Below are positions 16,498 through 26,000 of a stretch of 39,851 bases of DNA, in pieces (within the stretch, counting starts at the first letter, position 1; each line of letters begins with the position of its first letter). A program made the position numbers and the translations under genes. This DNA comes from Planctomycetales bacterium (GTDB lineage Bacteria; Planctomycetota; Planctomycetia; Isosphaerales; Isosphaeraceae). Location: contig DAIDKV010000017.1 of assembly GCA_027449865.1 (NCBI GenBank), positions 1 to 39,851 of the forward strand, in the 5' to 3' direction. Below the pieces are notes generated by a model that searched no databases, was not told the DNA's origin, and worked only from the letters and a program-made list of their open reading frames with translations.

Positions 16498-17697
16498 ATG
16501 GCTGACTTCCTCCAGGGCTTTCTCGGGACGCAGCAGGCCGGCATTGAGGCTCGCAACGACGTCACAGTGGCGATCCGTAATTGGTTCGCCAACCGCAACC
16601 CGCTGGTGACCCGGCTTCCCTATGTGCCGGTCGAACGGGTTGATTTCCAAATGTACACTCATAAGTATAGAGCGCGTTCGACGATGCTCGGCGCGGCGGT
16701 CTCGTCGGCCACTCAGACGAGTCTGACACTTACCGACGCCACGTTCCTAATGAACCACGACGTGCTGGAAATCGTAGACTCGGCAACGGGTAACATCGAG
16801 CGAATTCAGGTCAGTGGTGACCCCAGTAGCCCGAATACGATCAATGTGACCCGGGGGCTCTGGTCGCAGACTGGCGGGGTCGTCAGCACCACGCCACTGT
16901 CGAGCATGGCGCCAAACTCGATCGTAAATCTGATCGGCAATAGCCGAAGCGGTGCTGAGGTCAATCAGACGGGCCTGACGACCATCGGCGTCCCGCGCAC
17001 GCAGTATTGCCAGACCTTCCAGTTCCCGGTGCAAATCTCGGGGTCGGCCCAGAGTACTCGAGCTCAGGTATTGCCTGGCGGAATTCAAACGCCTTTCGAT
17101 TTCAACATGACGATCCAGCTTCAGAACATGGTCGACGACATCGAGACATCGTGCTACTACGGGATCGCGCAGGCGCCGAATGATACGTCAGGCGTTACGG
17201 CGAAGATGAATGGCCTCCGATCCATTCTTCAGACCAACAACATCTCGAACTACACGGGGTCCACGCCGGTCAACTCGGCGGCCTATGGGGCGACCGACCT
17301 GGTGCGCGACACGCTCCAGGCGGCTCGCACGGGCGGCGGCGAGCCGGATCTGCTGGTGGTCTCGACGAATTTCATGAGCGGGTTCGCGACCTGGGGTCAG
17401 GCTATCCAGCGAGTCCCGGCTGGTGAGACCGCCTTCGGCACGCCGATCCACGTGCTGGAGGCACCGTTCCTCCACGGCGTCACAATCGTGGAGGCGCCGC
17501 TGCTGCGGCCGTTCACGGCCATTGCGCTGACCAGTTCCGAGGTTTACATCCGCAACAAGCGGAACCCTTACTGGCAGCTTCGAGGAGCCCGTGGCGACAT
17601 GGTGGAGGGTGACTGGATCGCCGAAATGGCGATCGAGGTCGTCAACGAGAGCCACCACGCCTGGGTCGAGGGGATCACAGCGTTTTCAGCGAACTAA
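16498..17697 (+). CDS. Major capsid protein, SU10-like
   Basis: The 399-residue product matches the pattern of SU10-type (DUF5309) major capsid proteins of the HK97 fold. It has an N-terminal IRNWFANRNPLVTRLP stretch, a Ser/Thr-rich beta region at 75-165 and a central helix-rich part (FNMTIQLQNMVDDIETSCYYG). The C-terminal half holds LLVVSTNFMSGF, EAPFLHGVTIVEAP, RPFTAIALTSSEVY, RGARGDMVEGDWIAEMAIE and VNESHHAWVEGITAF. It would build the icosahedral shell. Position after the scaffold-like gene and before connector genes agrees. The leader carries the structured repeat listed separately. The AAAGG before the ATG is weak, so the leader may matter for the high expression expected. Confidence 0.8.
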   Translation: MADFLQGFLGTQQAGIEARNDVTVAIRNWFANRNPLVTRLPYVPVERVDFQMYTHKYRARSTMLGAAVSSATQTSLTLTDATFLMNHDVLEIVDSATGNIERIQVSGDPSSPNTINVTRGLWSQTGGVVSTTPLSSMAPNSIVNLIGNSRSGAEVNQTGLTTIGVPRTQYCQTFQFPVQISGSAQSTRAQVLPGGIQTPFDFNMTIQLQNMVDDIETSCYYGIAQAPNDTSGVTAKMNGLRSILQTNNISNYTGSTPVNSAAYGATDLVRDTLQAARTGGGEPDLLVVSTNFMSGFATWGQAIQRVPAGETAFGTPIHVLEAPFLHGVTIVEAPLLRPFTAIALTSSEVYIRNKRNPYWQLRGARGDMVEGDWIAEMAIEVVNESHHAWVEGITAFSAN

Positions 17698-17783
17698 GGC
17701 CCGACTGGAGCTTGGCCGGGGTTGGTGTCCGAGCGTGCCCTCGGGCCGTCGATCGCCGATCCCCGGCGGAGTTCCAGCGAGAC

Positions 17784-18239
17784 ATGACTACAGACCACTC
17801 GAGCGGAGCGGAGCGAAGCGACATGTGGCGATTCCGCGGCACCCCGTATTACCTGGACGCCCAGGGCGTGCGCCTCGGGCTGTCCAAGGCTCTGACCGAC
17901 CGGGCCCGGCACAATCCGGAGGTCTACCGGGTGTCCGTGCTACTGGGCCAGCTTTGCGAGCGATACCACCGCGCTCCGAAAGAACGAGAGCGGGCGTTGA
18001 TTCCACCGGTCGAGTTGGCTCAGGTCCGGGGGACACTCAGCCAGTGTGAGCAGGAGTTGGAGAAGCTCCACGCACTGGCGGCAGCCTCACAGGCCATGGT
18101 CGATGAGGCGTATCGGGCCTTCGGCCTGGATGGCCCAGATCGTCATTTTCGAGTCCGTTGCGACTTCGACGATCTGCCGGCCGCGGCAGAATCTAACCAG
18201 ATCAAGGTCACCCGCGACAGAAGCGCGAGGGCGAAATAA
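17784..18239 (+). CDS. Hypothetical phage protein downstream of the capsid gene
   Basis: The 151-residue product from ATG 17784 has a charged central helix (about 85-115, with QCEQELEKLHALAAASQAMVD) and no recognised family. A second in-frame ATG at 17823 has GGAG nine bases upstream and would begin MWRFRGTPYY, so the true start may be there. The frame also extends upstream to 17712, but that part looks non-coding. Its place between the capsid gene and a virion-type protein suggests a head or connector role. Confidence 0.6.
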   Translation: MTTDHSSGAERSDMWRFRGTPYYLDAQGVRLGLSKALTDRARHNPEVYRVSVLLGQLCERYHRAPKERERALIPPVELAQVRGTLSQCEQELEKLHALAAASQAMVDEAYRAFGLDGPDRHFRVRCDFDDLPAAAESNQIKVTRDRSARAK

Positions 18240-18242
18240 TCC

Positions 18243-19010
18243 ATGGCCTATACGTCACCCAGCATCGCCTCATCGGGCACGACCTTCGCCCAGTTCCAGG
18301 AGGTCGGAGCCGGCGGCATTCTTGAAAGACTCATCACCGCCCTGATGCCCGGAACGAACGGACCGTCCGCGACGGTCGCGCCCGCTGTCGCAACAACTGG
18401 CGGCGGCACGACCGGTGGCAGTCTACCGGCTGGTACTTATTACTACGTTGTCACGGAAACCAATGGGATCGGCGAGACGACGCCAGGCAAGGAAGGGTCG
18501 TTCACGATAGCCGCTGGCAATATTCCACAGATCACGTTCGCGGCCCTTCAGCCGGAGAATCTCGCCCGTAACGTGTACCTTGGTACGACCAGCGGAGCGG
18601 AAGTACTCTACGCGGAAGGAATCACAACCGGGACATACAATCTCTCGGCCGCGATTCCAACAAACAGCTTTGCCGTGCCCGCGCCGACTGTGAACGACAC
18701 GGGGCTGACGGCGACCAACCCCATCACTGGCGTCACGACGAATTACCGCCTGGCGGCTCTCCGCGCCGTGGAGCGGGGCAACCTTCAGGATGTCTGGAAC
18801 AACATGGCCCAGCTCACCACGGAATTCAATCGAGGCGAGCCGATGAGCTTCACGGGTGTCAGGGAGAAGATGTGGATCGCGCACACGACCTTTGCCGTCC
18901 TTGCGGAGATCTGCGGCGAGATCGGGGCCCTGATCGACGCCAATCCCGGGCACTTCACGACCGTTCCCACTGGCATCGGCGGTCGAAAGACCGTCCGGCA
19001 ATGGCCCTGA
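18243..19010 (+). CDS. Putative virion protein with Fn3-like module
   Basis: The 255-residue product starts three bases after the preceding stop. A central module at about 58-140 has the look of a beta-sandwich: LPAGTYYYVVTETNGIGETTPG, then ARNVYLGTTSGAEVLYAEG. A related module occurs near the end of the 2454-residue protein at 23011-30375. The C-terminal third is helical and ends in a Gly- and Arg-containing tail. It lies in the head part of the operon, so a decoration or head-fibre protein is possible. No established family is claimed. Confidence 0.6.
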   Translation: MAYTSPSIASSGTTFAQFQEVGAGGILERLITALMPGTNGPSATVAPAVATTGGGTTGGSLPAGTYYYVVTETNGIGETTPGKEGSFTIAAGNIPQITFAALQPENLARNVYLGTTSGAEVLYAEGITTGTYNLSAAIPTNSFAVPAPTVNDTGLTATNPITGVTTNYRLAALRAVERGNLQDVWNNMAQLTTEFNRGEPMSFTGVREKMWIAHTTFAVLAEICGEIGALIDANPGHFTTVPTGIGGRKTVRQWP

Positions 19011-19013
19011 ACG

Positions 19014-19190
19014 ATGAGCGAAGAGATCCGAATCCTCCGACTGGAGCCCGCGCAAATGGCCCAGATCACGATCGTGGTGCGATGCAGCGGGGTCCGCAAG
19101 TTTCGATTGAAGCTGGCCATGGCACTGATGCAGATGGCCGGGCGTCTAGGCGGGTTCAAGCAGGTCAAGCTGGTCCGGGAAACGAGGTGA
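19014..19190 (+). CDS. Short basic protein of 58 residues
   Basis: The frame begins ATG 19014, three bases after the preceding stop, and ends TGA 19188-19190, four bases before the next ATG. The product reads MSEEIRILRLEPAQMAQITI and continues into a basic, amphipathic helical half with LKLAMALMQMAGRLGGF. It fills an otherwise empty 184-base gap exactly, which supports it as real. No clear ribosome binding site is seen, so translation would be coupled. Function is unknown. Confidence 0.5.
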   Translation: MSEEIRILRLEPAQMAQITIVVRCSGVRKFRLKLAMALMQMAGRLGGFKQVKLVRETR

Positions 19191-19194
19191 ATCG

Positions 19195-19542
19195 ATGGCT
19201 CAGATCGACAAGACCGGCGACGCCTGTAGGGGCATCGTCCGGCCGCCGAACGAGACTGGTCCGTGCGGGAACCGGGCCACCAACAGCTATCTCCCACTCT
19301 CCGGCGTGCCCAGCCCACAGTACCCCGAGAGTCGATGCGGTGGATTGAAGGGTACATCGTCCCCTTACAATCCCATCGCAAATCCGGTGCATATCCCGGA
19401 CTGCCGGTTCCATGTCGAGGAGGCAAAGATGCCACAGCCCCCCTCGGCGATCGTGCCCGGCAGAGGGGCCATACCGGTTGATGCCTCGGAGATCGCGGCT
19501 CGGCCGGGGGTTGTGCCGGATATCCTAAAGGAACCTCGCTGA
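19195..19542 (+). CDS. Small Cys- and Pro-rich phage protein, function unknown
   Basis: The 115-residue product has a strong ribosome binding site (GAGGTG just before ATG, overlapping the preceding stop). Its composition is Pro/Gly-rich with four Cys (11, 24, 48, 70) spaced too far apart for a standard zinc ribbon. The second half is Pro-rich with Glu and Ala and is probably unstructured. No family is recognised. Confidence 0.55.
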   Translation: MAQIDKTGDACRGIVRPPNETGPCGNRATNSYLPLSGVPSPQYPESRCGGLKGTSSPYNPIANPVHIPDCRFHVEEAKMPQPPSAIVPGRGAIPVDASEIAARPGVVPDILKEPR

Positions 19543-19609
19543 TCACCTGCCCGGCCTCATCCGCACCTGCCGCAGCCTGACTGCAAACGCTCTACAAGGG
19601 ATCGATCCC

Positions 19610-20302
19610 ATGAGCAACGTTCCCTCACAAACAACACCTGTCTACTGCACGGACGAGGATATTCTCGTCCATGCCGGCGGCGATTTCACGCTGCTCTGCC
19701 CTCCCTGGCAACAGATGGCCGCAGGCACTGACGGTGCCTTCGGCCCGGGCTCGCCATGGGTACTGACTTCGGTCTCGGTGGACTTTCAGGCCAACGGTGT
19801 ATCGCCGAACCAGGTGATCTGGCTGACGGCTCCCAAGTCACAGTTCCCCGGAGGGGGTCATCTCCTGGCGATCGATTCGGTCTCAGGGAACAGCCTGACG
19901 CTCCGACGTCCGTACAAGGCTTTAGGCGTCGGCCAACCGCCAGGGGTAGCGTCGGGCTTATCGAGCGTTACATTCGCGGTGAACACACTCGATCCGCAGA
20001 TTGCCGAAGCGAGTTACGACCTCAAGCAGCGATACGCGATCGACGACCTGATAGGCGGTGATTTCGCGCGGTCCTCGTCGTGGATCTACGATCTTCAGGT
20101 CCTCCGGGTAGCAACGGTCTACTCGGTGCTTCTGGAGCGATACACCCAGGAAACGCGGACCGGACAGGGCGACTTCGACAGGAAAGTAGGCCGCTTCCAC
20201 CAGAAGCTGGAAGATGCCCTGTCTCGCGTGCAAATCCGCTGGGGCCCGCTGGGAAATTCCGCCGCTCCGGCCAGTCTGTTCAGTTGCAAGCTCTCCCGCT
20301 GA
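19610..20302 (+). CDS. Head-tail connector-like protein
   Basis: The 230-residue product begins with YCTDEDILVHAGGDF, which resembles the DIL...GGDF start of small connector proteins of siphophages. A beta-rich insertion follows (about 45-125, ending near VTFAVNTL). A helical C-terminal part holds DPQIAEASYDLKQRYAID and YSVLLERYTQ, then a long basic helix. Its place after the capsid genes fits an adaptor that docks on the portal and joins the tail. Connector families are poorly conserved, so the call is moderate. Confidence 0.55.
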   Translation: MSNVPSQTTPVYCTDEDILVHAGGDFTLLCPPWQQMAAGTDGAFGPGSPWVLTSVSVDFQANGVSPNQVIWLTAPKSQFPGGGHLLAIDSVSGNSLTLRRPYKALGVGQPPGVASGLSSVTFAVNTLDPQIAEASYDLKQRYAIDDLIGGDFARSSSWIYDLQVLRVATVYSVLLERYTQETRTGQGDFDRKVGRFHQKLEDALSRVQIRWGPLGNSAAPASLFSCKLSR

Positions 20303-20312
20303 TGTCATGAGA

Positions 20313-20369
20313 GGGCTTCGAGCCCGAGCCGGCCGCCCGTGCCCCGGGGCGAGAACCGTGATTGGGGCA
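20313..20369 (+). repeat. Structured 57-nt leader repeat, copy 2
   Basis: This is the second copy of the element at 16424-16480, starting ten bases after the preceding stop and ending 17 bases before the next ATG. The core CTTCGAGCCCGAGCCGGCCG and GCCCCGGGGCGAGAACCG are kept. The few differences fall mainly at the junctions between the putative stems. Confidence 0.7.
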
Positions 20370-20386
20370 CAGAGAGATCCACTCAC

Positions 20387-20836
20387 ATGGCAGCCCTTCA
20401 AGGTCAGGTATCGCTGGGCATGACAGCGCTGGCGGCCGGCGCGCCCAAAACGGTCATTCGGGTCAAGGCGCCGACGAACCAGCGGGCGAAGGTCCTCGGC
20501 TACGGCTTCTACTTCGACGGCACGAGCAATTCGGCGACGCCGGTACAGATTCAGATCGGCCGGATTTCGGCTGATGGCACGTTCACAGCGGCCACACCAA
20601 TGCCGAACGAGGAGGAATTAAGCGAGACGTTCCAGACCTCGGTCGGAGTCAATGCATCTGCCGAGCCGACCTATTTGAGCTACCTGAAAACCCTGACAGT
20701 TCATCCTCAACTTGGCTACGAATACCTGGCACCAATGGGGCAGGAGATTGTGGTGAAGGGAGGCGGGATGCTCGGGTTCGTGATTAATGCTCCTGCAGCC
20801 GTTGATGTTCGCGGATATGTAATGTTCGAGGAGTGA
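20387..20836 (+). CDS. Putative virion (decoration or minor head) protein
   Basis: The 149-residue product starts MAALQGQVSLGM and is beta-rich throughout, with many Thr, Val and Gly and strands such as AKVLGYGFYFDGTSN, VQIQIGRIS and GMLGFVINAPAAVDVRGYVM. It looks like a single compact beta-domain. It shares the structured leader of the major capsid gene, suggesting a similar expression level. A decoration, cement or tail-base protein is a reasonable guess; no family is recognised. A hairpin follows its stop. Confidence 0.55.
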   Translation: MAALQGQVSLGMTALAAGAPKTVIRVKAPTNQRAKVLGYGFYFDGTSNSATPVQIQIGRISADGTFTAATPMPNEEELSETFQTSVGVNASAEPTYLSYLKTLTVHPQLGYEYLAPMGQEIVVKGGGMLGFVINAPAAVDVRGYVMFEE

Positions 20837-20841
20837 AGCCA

Positions 20842-20862
20842 GGCCCGGGGCCAAGCCGGGCC
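20842..20862 (+). other. GC-rich hairpin after a virion gene
   Basis: GGCCCGG (20842-20848) pairs perfectly with CCGGGCC (20856-20862) across a seven-base loop, six bases after the stop codon. No T-run follows. It could protect a 3' end after processing. It resembles the other GC-rich intergenic hairpins of the cluster. Confidence 0.4.
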
Positions 20863-21560
20863 GGGGCAGACCGAGTTGCAGTGCGTTTGTACCAGCTTTT
20901 CTATCGAGAAACAAAGACCATTGGCTACTCGGAGACGACCCTTCCGGTGGACCATGCAAGGAGAGACGCCTCGACTGGTGCTCGCGCTGGACTGGGTGCG
21001 TACAAAACGAAGACGAGGTCGTAAGTTTCTCGATCAACGCCTGAAGGAGCTTTGGGATAGGATACCACGCGCTGGAGACGTTTACGTCCCGACCCGCTAG
21101 TCTCCAACCCGAGTGGTTGCTCGACCTACAGCCCAATCCACCTTACGACGGCTGACTTCACCTGCCACCTGGACTGAGTCGAACCCATGCCCATCGTCCC
21201 GCCGCAGTCTTGTGGACTCATGGTCAGCGTCCAGGGGCGACCGACCAGGGGCCGGGTCTGGATGGTTTGCAGTACCGGATATCTTTCGCAGCTTCATCCT
21301 TCGCCGAGCATCCGGCCGAAGGCGGCCAGCCACCGCTGGATTTCAGGACGATCTGTGATCATAGGTCACTCACCTGGTGCTGGCCTGCTGGCCGGGCGAT
21401 CGCTCCTGAGCCCGACGGCCCGTCGGAACACGGAGTGGCTGTTGCGCGGACATGCTCAGACCAAGCTAGGTCCGTTGCCGGTGCAAGAGCCTAGACCCTC
21501 GCTTCTCCTCGGGACCGTAACAATCCAGCGTCGTGATGATATCGCAAGGAGACCCTCAGG
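20863..21560. other. About 0.7 kb without a convincing gene, possibly a decayed gene
   Basis: In a cluster where gaps are usually under 170 bases this stretch stands out. Open frames exist in all three rightward phases, but none has both a ribosome binding site and a protein-like sequence. The frame used by the next gene stays open back to 21187, although its residues there look random. A short frame at 20954-21100 is listed separately. Gene decay after deletion or frameshift is the simplest reading. Confidence 0.4.
20954..21100 (+). CDS. Possible 48-residue basic peptide
   Basis: The frame reads MQGETPRLVLALDWVRTKRR and then a basic helix with DQRLKELWDRIPRAGD before TAG. The composition is protein-like, but no ribosome binding site precedes it. 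It may be a remnant of a larger gene in the degraded stretch rather than an active gene. Confidence 0.25.
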   Translation: MQGETPRLVLALDWVRTKRRRGRKFLDQRLKELWDRIPRAGDVYVPTR

Positions 21561-22182
21561 GTGGGTATCACGATTCGGACCATCGACACTTCCATTCTCC
21601 GGACTACTCTATTACAATATCTACACCAATCAAGGAGCCGGTGAAGCCGTAAGATATACGTCGCCGATCGCATCTCTCGTCTCCACGTTCTGGACTTCGC
21701 CGACTCTCGCATCACCGGGCACCTGGAGTTTCGGAGTCCGGGCGGCCGACGTAAACGGCGAGGAACAGAACCTCGACGCGAACGTGACGATCGTCCTTGA
21801 TGCCTCGGGAAACGACATAACGGCACGGCCCTCGCCACCGGTCGGACTTCGCGCATTCCCGCTCCCCAGCGGCTCGGCGCGGGTCGAATGGTTCTCCCCG
21901 CTGGCACGCGGAGCGAGTGCTCCGATGGGTTTCCATGTTTACATCGGTGTTGGGACGGGCCCAGATTATGCGGCACCGGTGGCCACAATTCCGTATGGTC
22001 AGGGGTTCTTTAATACTTTCGTTGCCGACCTCACCGGACTGGCCAGTGGCGTTACGTATCGGTTAGGTGTGCGAGCCTACAATGCGAGCGGTGAGGAGTC
22101 GAATACGGTATCGGTCACTCTCGCCGCCGATGCCGCAGGACCTGGTCCCGTCGACCTACTGATCTCAATATCTATAATATAA
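21561..22182 (+). pseudogene. Fn3-like tail or fibre protein with an apparent frameshift at its start
   Basis: From about 21574 the frame encodes a coherent beta-sandwich protein of roughly 200 residues. It runs FGPSTLPFSGLLYYNIYTNQ, then GTWSFGVRAADVNGEEQNL, then a second Fn3-like unit with PPVGLRAFPLP, GFHVYIGVGTG and YRLGVRAYNASGEESN. The natural start is a GTG at 21561 with AAGGAG nine bases upstream, but that GTG is one base out of phase. Reading MGIT from it and skipping one base near 21573 would give MGITFGPSTLP. The same main frame opens at 21187 without a ribosome binding site or sensible sequence. The product resembles the Fn3-like protein at 34001-34720. The shift may be a sequencing error, a real mutation or recoding. 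Confidence 0.6.
22151..22178 (+). promoter_or_regulatory. Candidate internal promoter before the fibre genes
   Basis: TCGACC (22151-22156, four of six matches to the -35 consensus) is separated by 16 bases from a perfect TATAAT (22173-22178). It lies in the last codons of the preceding gene, in an AT-rich island. It would drive a leader of about 165 bases before the gene at 22352 and the giant gene after it. Bases 22183-22351 hold no gene and may be an untranslated leader. Confidence 0.5.
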
Positions 22183-22351
22183 CGACGATTGCACATTCTG
22201 ATTCAATCTTGCGTACCAGAGATCGCTACCGCGCGGTCGCTTGACGCGAGGAACTTTCACAAGAGGTGTAAGTTCGAACTGTCTTCCTGCTTCGATCCGT
22301 CCATTCCTGGCGGTTCTTCTCCACTCGACTTCCCACGGAGTTTGATCCCTC

Positions 22352-22957
22352 ATGCCGACCCCCTCCTATTCTCTCGGCGCGCCGGGCGGCGTCCTGAACG
22401 CTGTTAGCGTGCCTAAGTCCAGCACGATCGCCGCGTTCATTGATGTCTCATCGCTCTTCAAGTCGGACCTGCTCTGTCAGGCTGACACCGGAACGACGGC
22501 GCCCGCGTCGGGGAATGGCACGTCCTTCTCGGCGTACCCGGTCGCTGGCAATCAGACGACCAACATGCTCTCGACGGCCGTCGCGGTCGGCGCCACGTCG
22601 ATCTCGGTCACTTCCAGGACCGCGATCAACCCCAATCAGAAGATCGCCCTCATCGCCGCCGCGTCCGGCGTGGGCGAGGTCGTCACCGTGACCGGGGCTC
22701 CCACCGGCACCGGGCCTTACGCGGTGCCCATCTCGGCGACCCTCAACGCCTATGCCGCCAACGATCACGCCTATCTGATGGCTCAGACGACAACCCTGGC
22801 CGTGAATCCCATGCCGATTACGCCCGGCGTCTCCTCGGATTACTCGATGCAACTGTCGGTCGAAACGGGGCAGTACATCCTGGCGGTCAATAACCCGGAT
22901 ACGGCGCAGCCCGTCACGGCGACCGTCTCCCGCAATGATCTCCAGAAGTATCAGTAA
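22352..22957 (+). CDS. Beta-rich phage protein preceding the giant fibre gene
   Basis: The 201-residue product is rich in Ala, Thr, Ser and Val. GGAG stands 11 bases before the ATG. Its middle (about 75-140) has the form of a small beta-barrel found in many virion proteins: AVGATSISVTSRTAINPNQKI and then VVTVTGAPTGTGPYAVPISA. The C-terminal part ends SRNDLQKYQ. It lies 53 bases before the giant gene and may be an adaptor or a partner of that fibre. No family is named. Confidence 0.55.
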   Translation: MPTPSYSLGAPGGVLNAVSVPKSSTIAAFIDVSSLFKSDLLCQADTGTTAPASGNGTSFSAYPVAGNQTTNMLSTAVAVGATSISVTSRTAINPNQKIALIAAASGVGEVVTVTGAPTGTGPYAVPISATLNAYAANDHAYLMAQTTTLAVNPMPITPGVSSDYSMQLSVETGQYILAVNNPDTAQPVTATVSRNDLQKYQ

Positions 22958-23010
22958 TCGTCGTCACCCAGACGTTTTGACGCCGCCCTTCTCCGCTGGA
23001 CTCCCGCGCC

Positions 23011-26000
23011 ATGTTCGACGTTTTTCAGCGTACACAGAAGCCGCCTGCCGGCACGCCGATCGATCGTTCGCGGCCGATTCTGGGCGGCATGACGGGCTTC
23101 TGGCCGTTCAATGAGGGCATCGGCGCTCTGGCCCACGACGTCTCGGGATTGACGTCCAGCGGATTCCAGGGCGGCGCGACATGGACTCCGGGGCTCTCCG
23201 GACCCGCCATGGCCCTGAATGGAAGCGGCGGCAATGGCTGTTATTTCCCGAGCTCCGTCATGTCGCCCGTCGCGGGGACCGCGATTGTTCGGGCCATGCC
23301 GGCCAATACCGGCAATCAGTATTTGCTGGGAAGCTACGATCAGCCCGGGTCCAACTGGGCGTCCTTCGGCATTAATTTGAATTCGGGCAATATTCAGTTT
23401 GGATGGCAATCCTACAACGGGACCACCCTTACCGATTCGACCGCTCTTTACTGGTATCAGTATAATATCAACGGTGTTTATTCGTGGTTGCCGGGACGCT
23501 GGGCGACCTATGCCGTCACCTGGGAAAATGGCGGTCTGACCTGCGCGTATGTCAATGGGACACTCGTCAGTGTGGTTGGCAATACCCTGACCAGCCCATT
23601 GCCCATGCCGGTCGGCGTGGGATGGAAGGCGGGGAGTGGTGCCGACTTCCCATTCTCCGGGCTGGTCGATTACGTTTTCTTCGCGGATCGTGCGCTATCG
23701 TCCGACGAGATCGCGGACTTCTCTGGCAACCCCTGGAAGAACTTCGCGCCGCCGTCTTACCTGCGGGCCGTTCCCACGATCGTTCCCGAATTGACGCCGG
23801 GAGCGGTCGTTTACGCCAACGGAACTCAGCAGGTCGTGCCTCTGACCGCCTTCGATCACACGCTCACCGTGGGATCGTCGCCGTTCTCCATCTCGGGCGT
23901 CGCGCCGGCCGGCGTCTCCATCGCCACCCAGACCGTGACGACCACCACGGCGGGAAGTGTCACCCTCAACACCGGCACCACGAGTGGTCCGCTATCGATC
24001 ACGGACGGCACAGCGACCGCCCTGGTCCCGATCCTGGCGACCTCCATCGCGGCTTCACCGTCCGTTGTGCCTGCCGACCATCCGGGGCACATCACGCTCA
24101 CGCTGACTGGCAGCGGGATAGATTGGAATGTACATACAACAGTATTCTCGCTGATCGGCACCGTTCCGGCGGGAACGGCGATCGTCAGCCAGGTCGTCAA
24201 TACGACGACGTCCGCCACGGTTGTCATCACGACCGGGGCTGGCACCGGACCTGTCACCATCACCGACGGCACCGCGACGGGCACCGTTCAGGTGGAAGCC
24301 TCGTCGCTCTCGGTGAACATCCAGTCGCCCGCGACGGTCGCCACCGGAAACTACACGATCGTCTTTTCCAACCCGGCGGCGGTCTGGACCCAGGAAACCG
24401 CTTCCACCCTGTTCGCCATCTCGGGATGGAGCGGCGCCTCGCTCTCGAACATCGTCGTCGAAAGTGACCATGTCGCGTCCGCGTCCCTCGCATTGGGGCT
24501 GACGAACCGTGGCGCCGGATCTCCCACCATCACGGATAACAGCACCGGCACGACGACCACGTTCCCGGTTCAGGCGATTCCCTCGGGTGCGCTCCGGATC
24601 ACGGAGACCGCCACGCTCGCCAAGACGAGCGGACCCGCGAACCTGTTCTCCTACAAGACGAACGCGACCCTCGGCGTCTGGGTGCGGATCAACAGCACGA
24701 ACCTGCCGATCCCCCCGTCGTCGATCCGTATTCTGGGCACCTCCACCGGGCTCGGTCCGACGCTCGTCTACTATCCCGCCAGCCAGACCTACGATGTTTC
24801 GTTCCCGATCGCGAGCGGGGGCGTTGGCGTCACCACAATCGCCGCCGTCCCCGAGGCCGGCATCCTGTTTGGCTTCACATGCAGTCCCACGGAAGTCGCG
24901 ATCTACCAGAACGGGGCTCTCCTGGCGTCCGCGACCAACAGCGGAGCGACCACGGGTAACTGTGCGGAGATCGTCCTCGGTCCCCATGAGGGTGGTTCGT
25001 ACGCGACGGACATCAGCGTTCACGACCTCTTCGTCCTGGGCAGTTATGCCGCGACTCTGACGGACATGGCGAATCTCGCCTCGGGCGCGGCGACTCCCGT
25101 TTCGCTCCCGGGGGCGGCTTCGGCCTGGTGGCCTCTTGGCGGCGGCACCATTGGGGCGACCCCCAGCCTGGCCGACGCGGGGATGCTCGATATCAGTGGA
25201 AACGGGAATGTTCTCTCCGTCTCCAGCGGTTCGATCGCCTCGTTCATGTACGAGACGCAGTTCCCGACCATCGCGCCGTTCTTGCGGTCGGATTACATCT
25301 CGAAGTCGGGCAAACTCGCGGTCTTCGGGCTCACGTCGTCCTATGCGGTTCCAGGTGGCGGTTGCCAGCTCGCAACGATCAACTCGCCCGTGGGATCGTC
25401 CACAATCTATCGGAATGGAACGGCGATCACCGCCGGACCGCCGACCAGTCTGTTCAACGGCATGCCGCTGGTCACCCTGTTGCTCCAATGCGGGTCCGTG
25501 ACCAGGTTCGACTTCGAGGATAGCGGCGAAGGTTTCACCGCGCCCACTGTTTCCTGGGCGTCCGGTTCGGGGGGCGGCACGTCGCTGGTGCTCGGTACAC
25601 CCGTGCTCGCCACTGGTGTCACGACATACAGGATCGTCAACGCGGGCGTCGGCTGGACCTCGGCGCCGGGTATTGACGTTCAACCCACGCCGCCGGGTTG
25701 GAATACGACTCACACCTCTCCGATACGAGCGACCGCCCGCGCGGATGTCTCCGGCGGCGCGCTGACACTGTTCCGCACCGGTGCGGGAAGCATTCTCGGA
25801 CCGGGCTCGGGCTACACCATCGGCGAGTCAATCACGCTCTCCATTGGAACCGGCTCGGGCGCTTACCTGACGCCGAGTTTTGGCTCAGGGAACAGTCTCT
25901 CGAAGGTAAATGTTTCGGCGGCGGGCAGCAATTACTGGGGCGACATCTGGATCGTCCCGGTGGACCCAACTGGCGCGGGTTCGGGAGCCATCCTTTCGGC

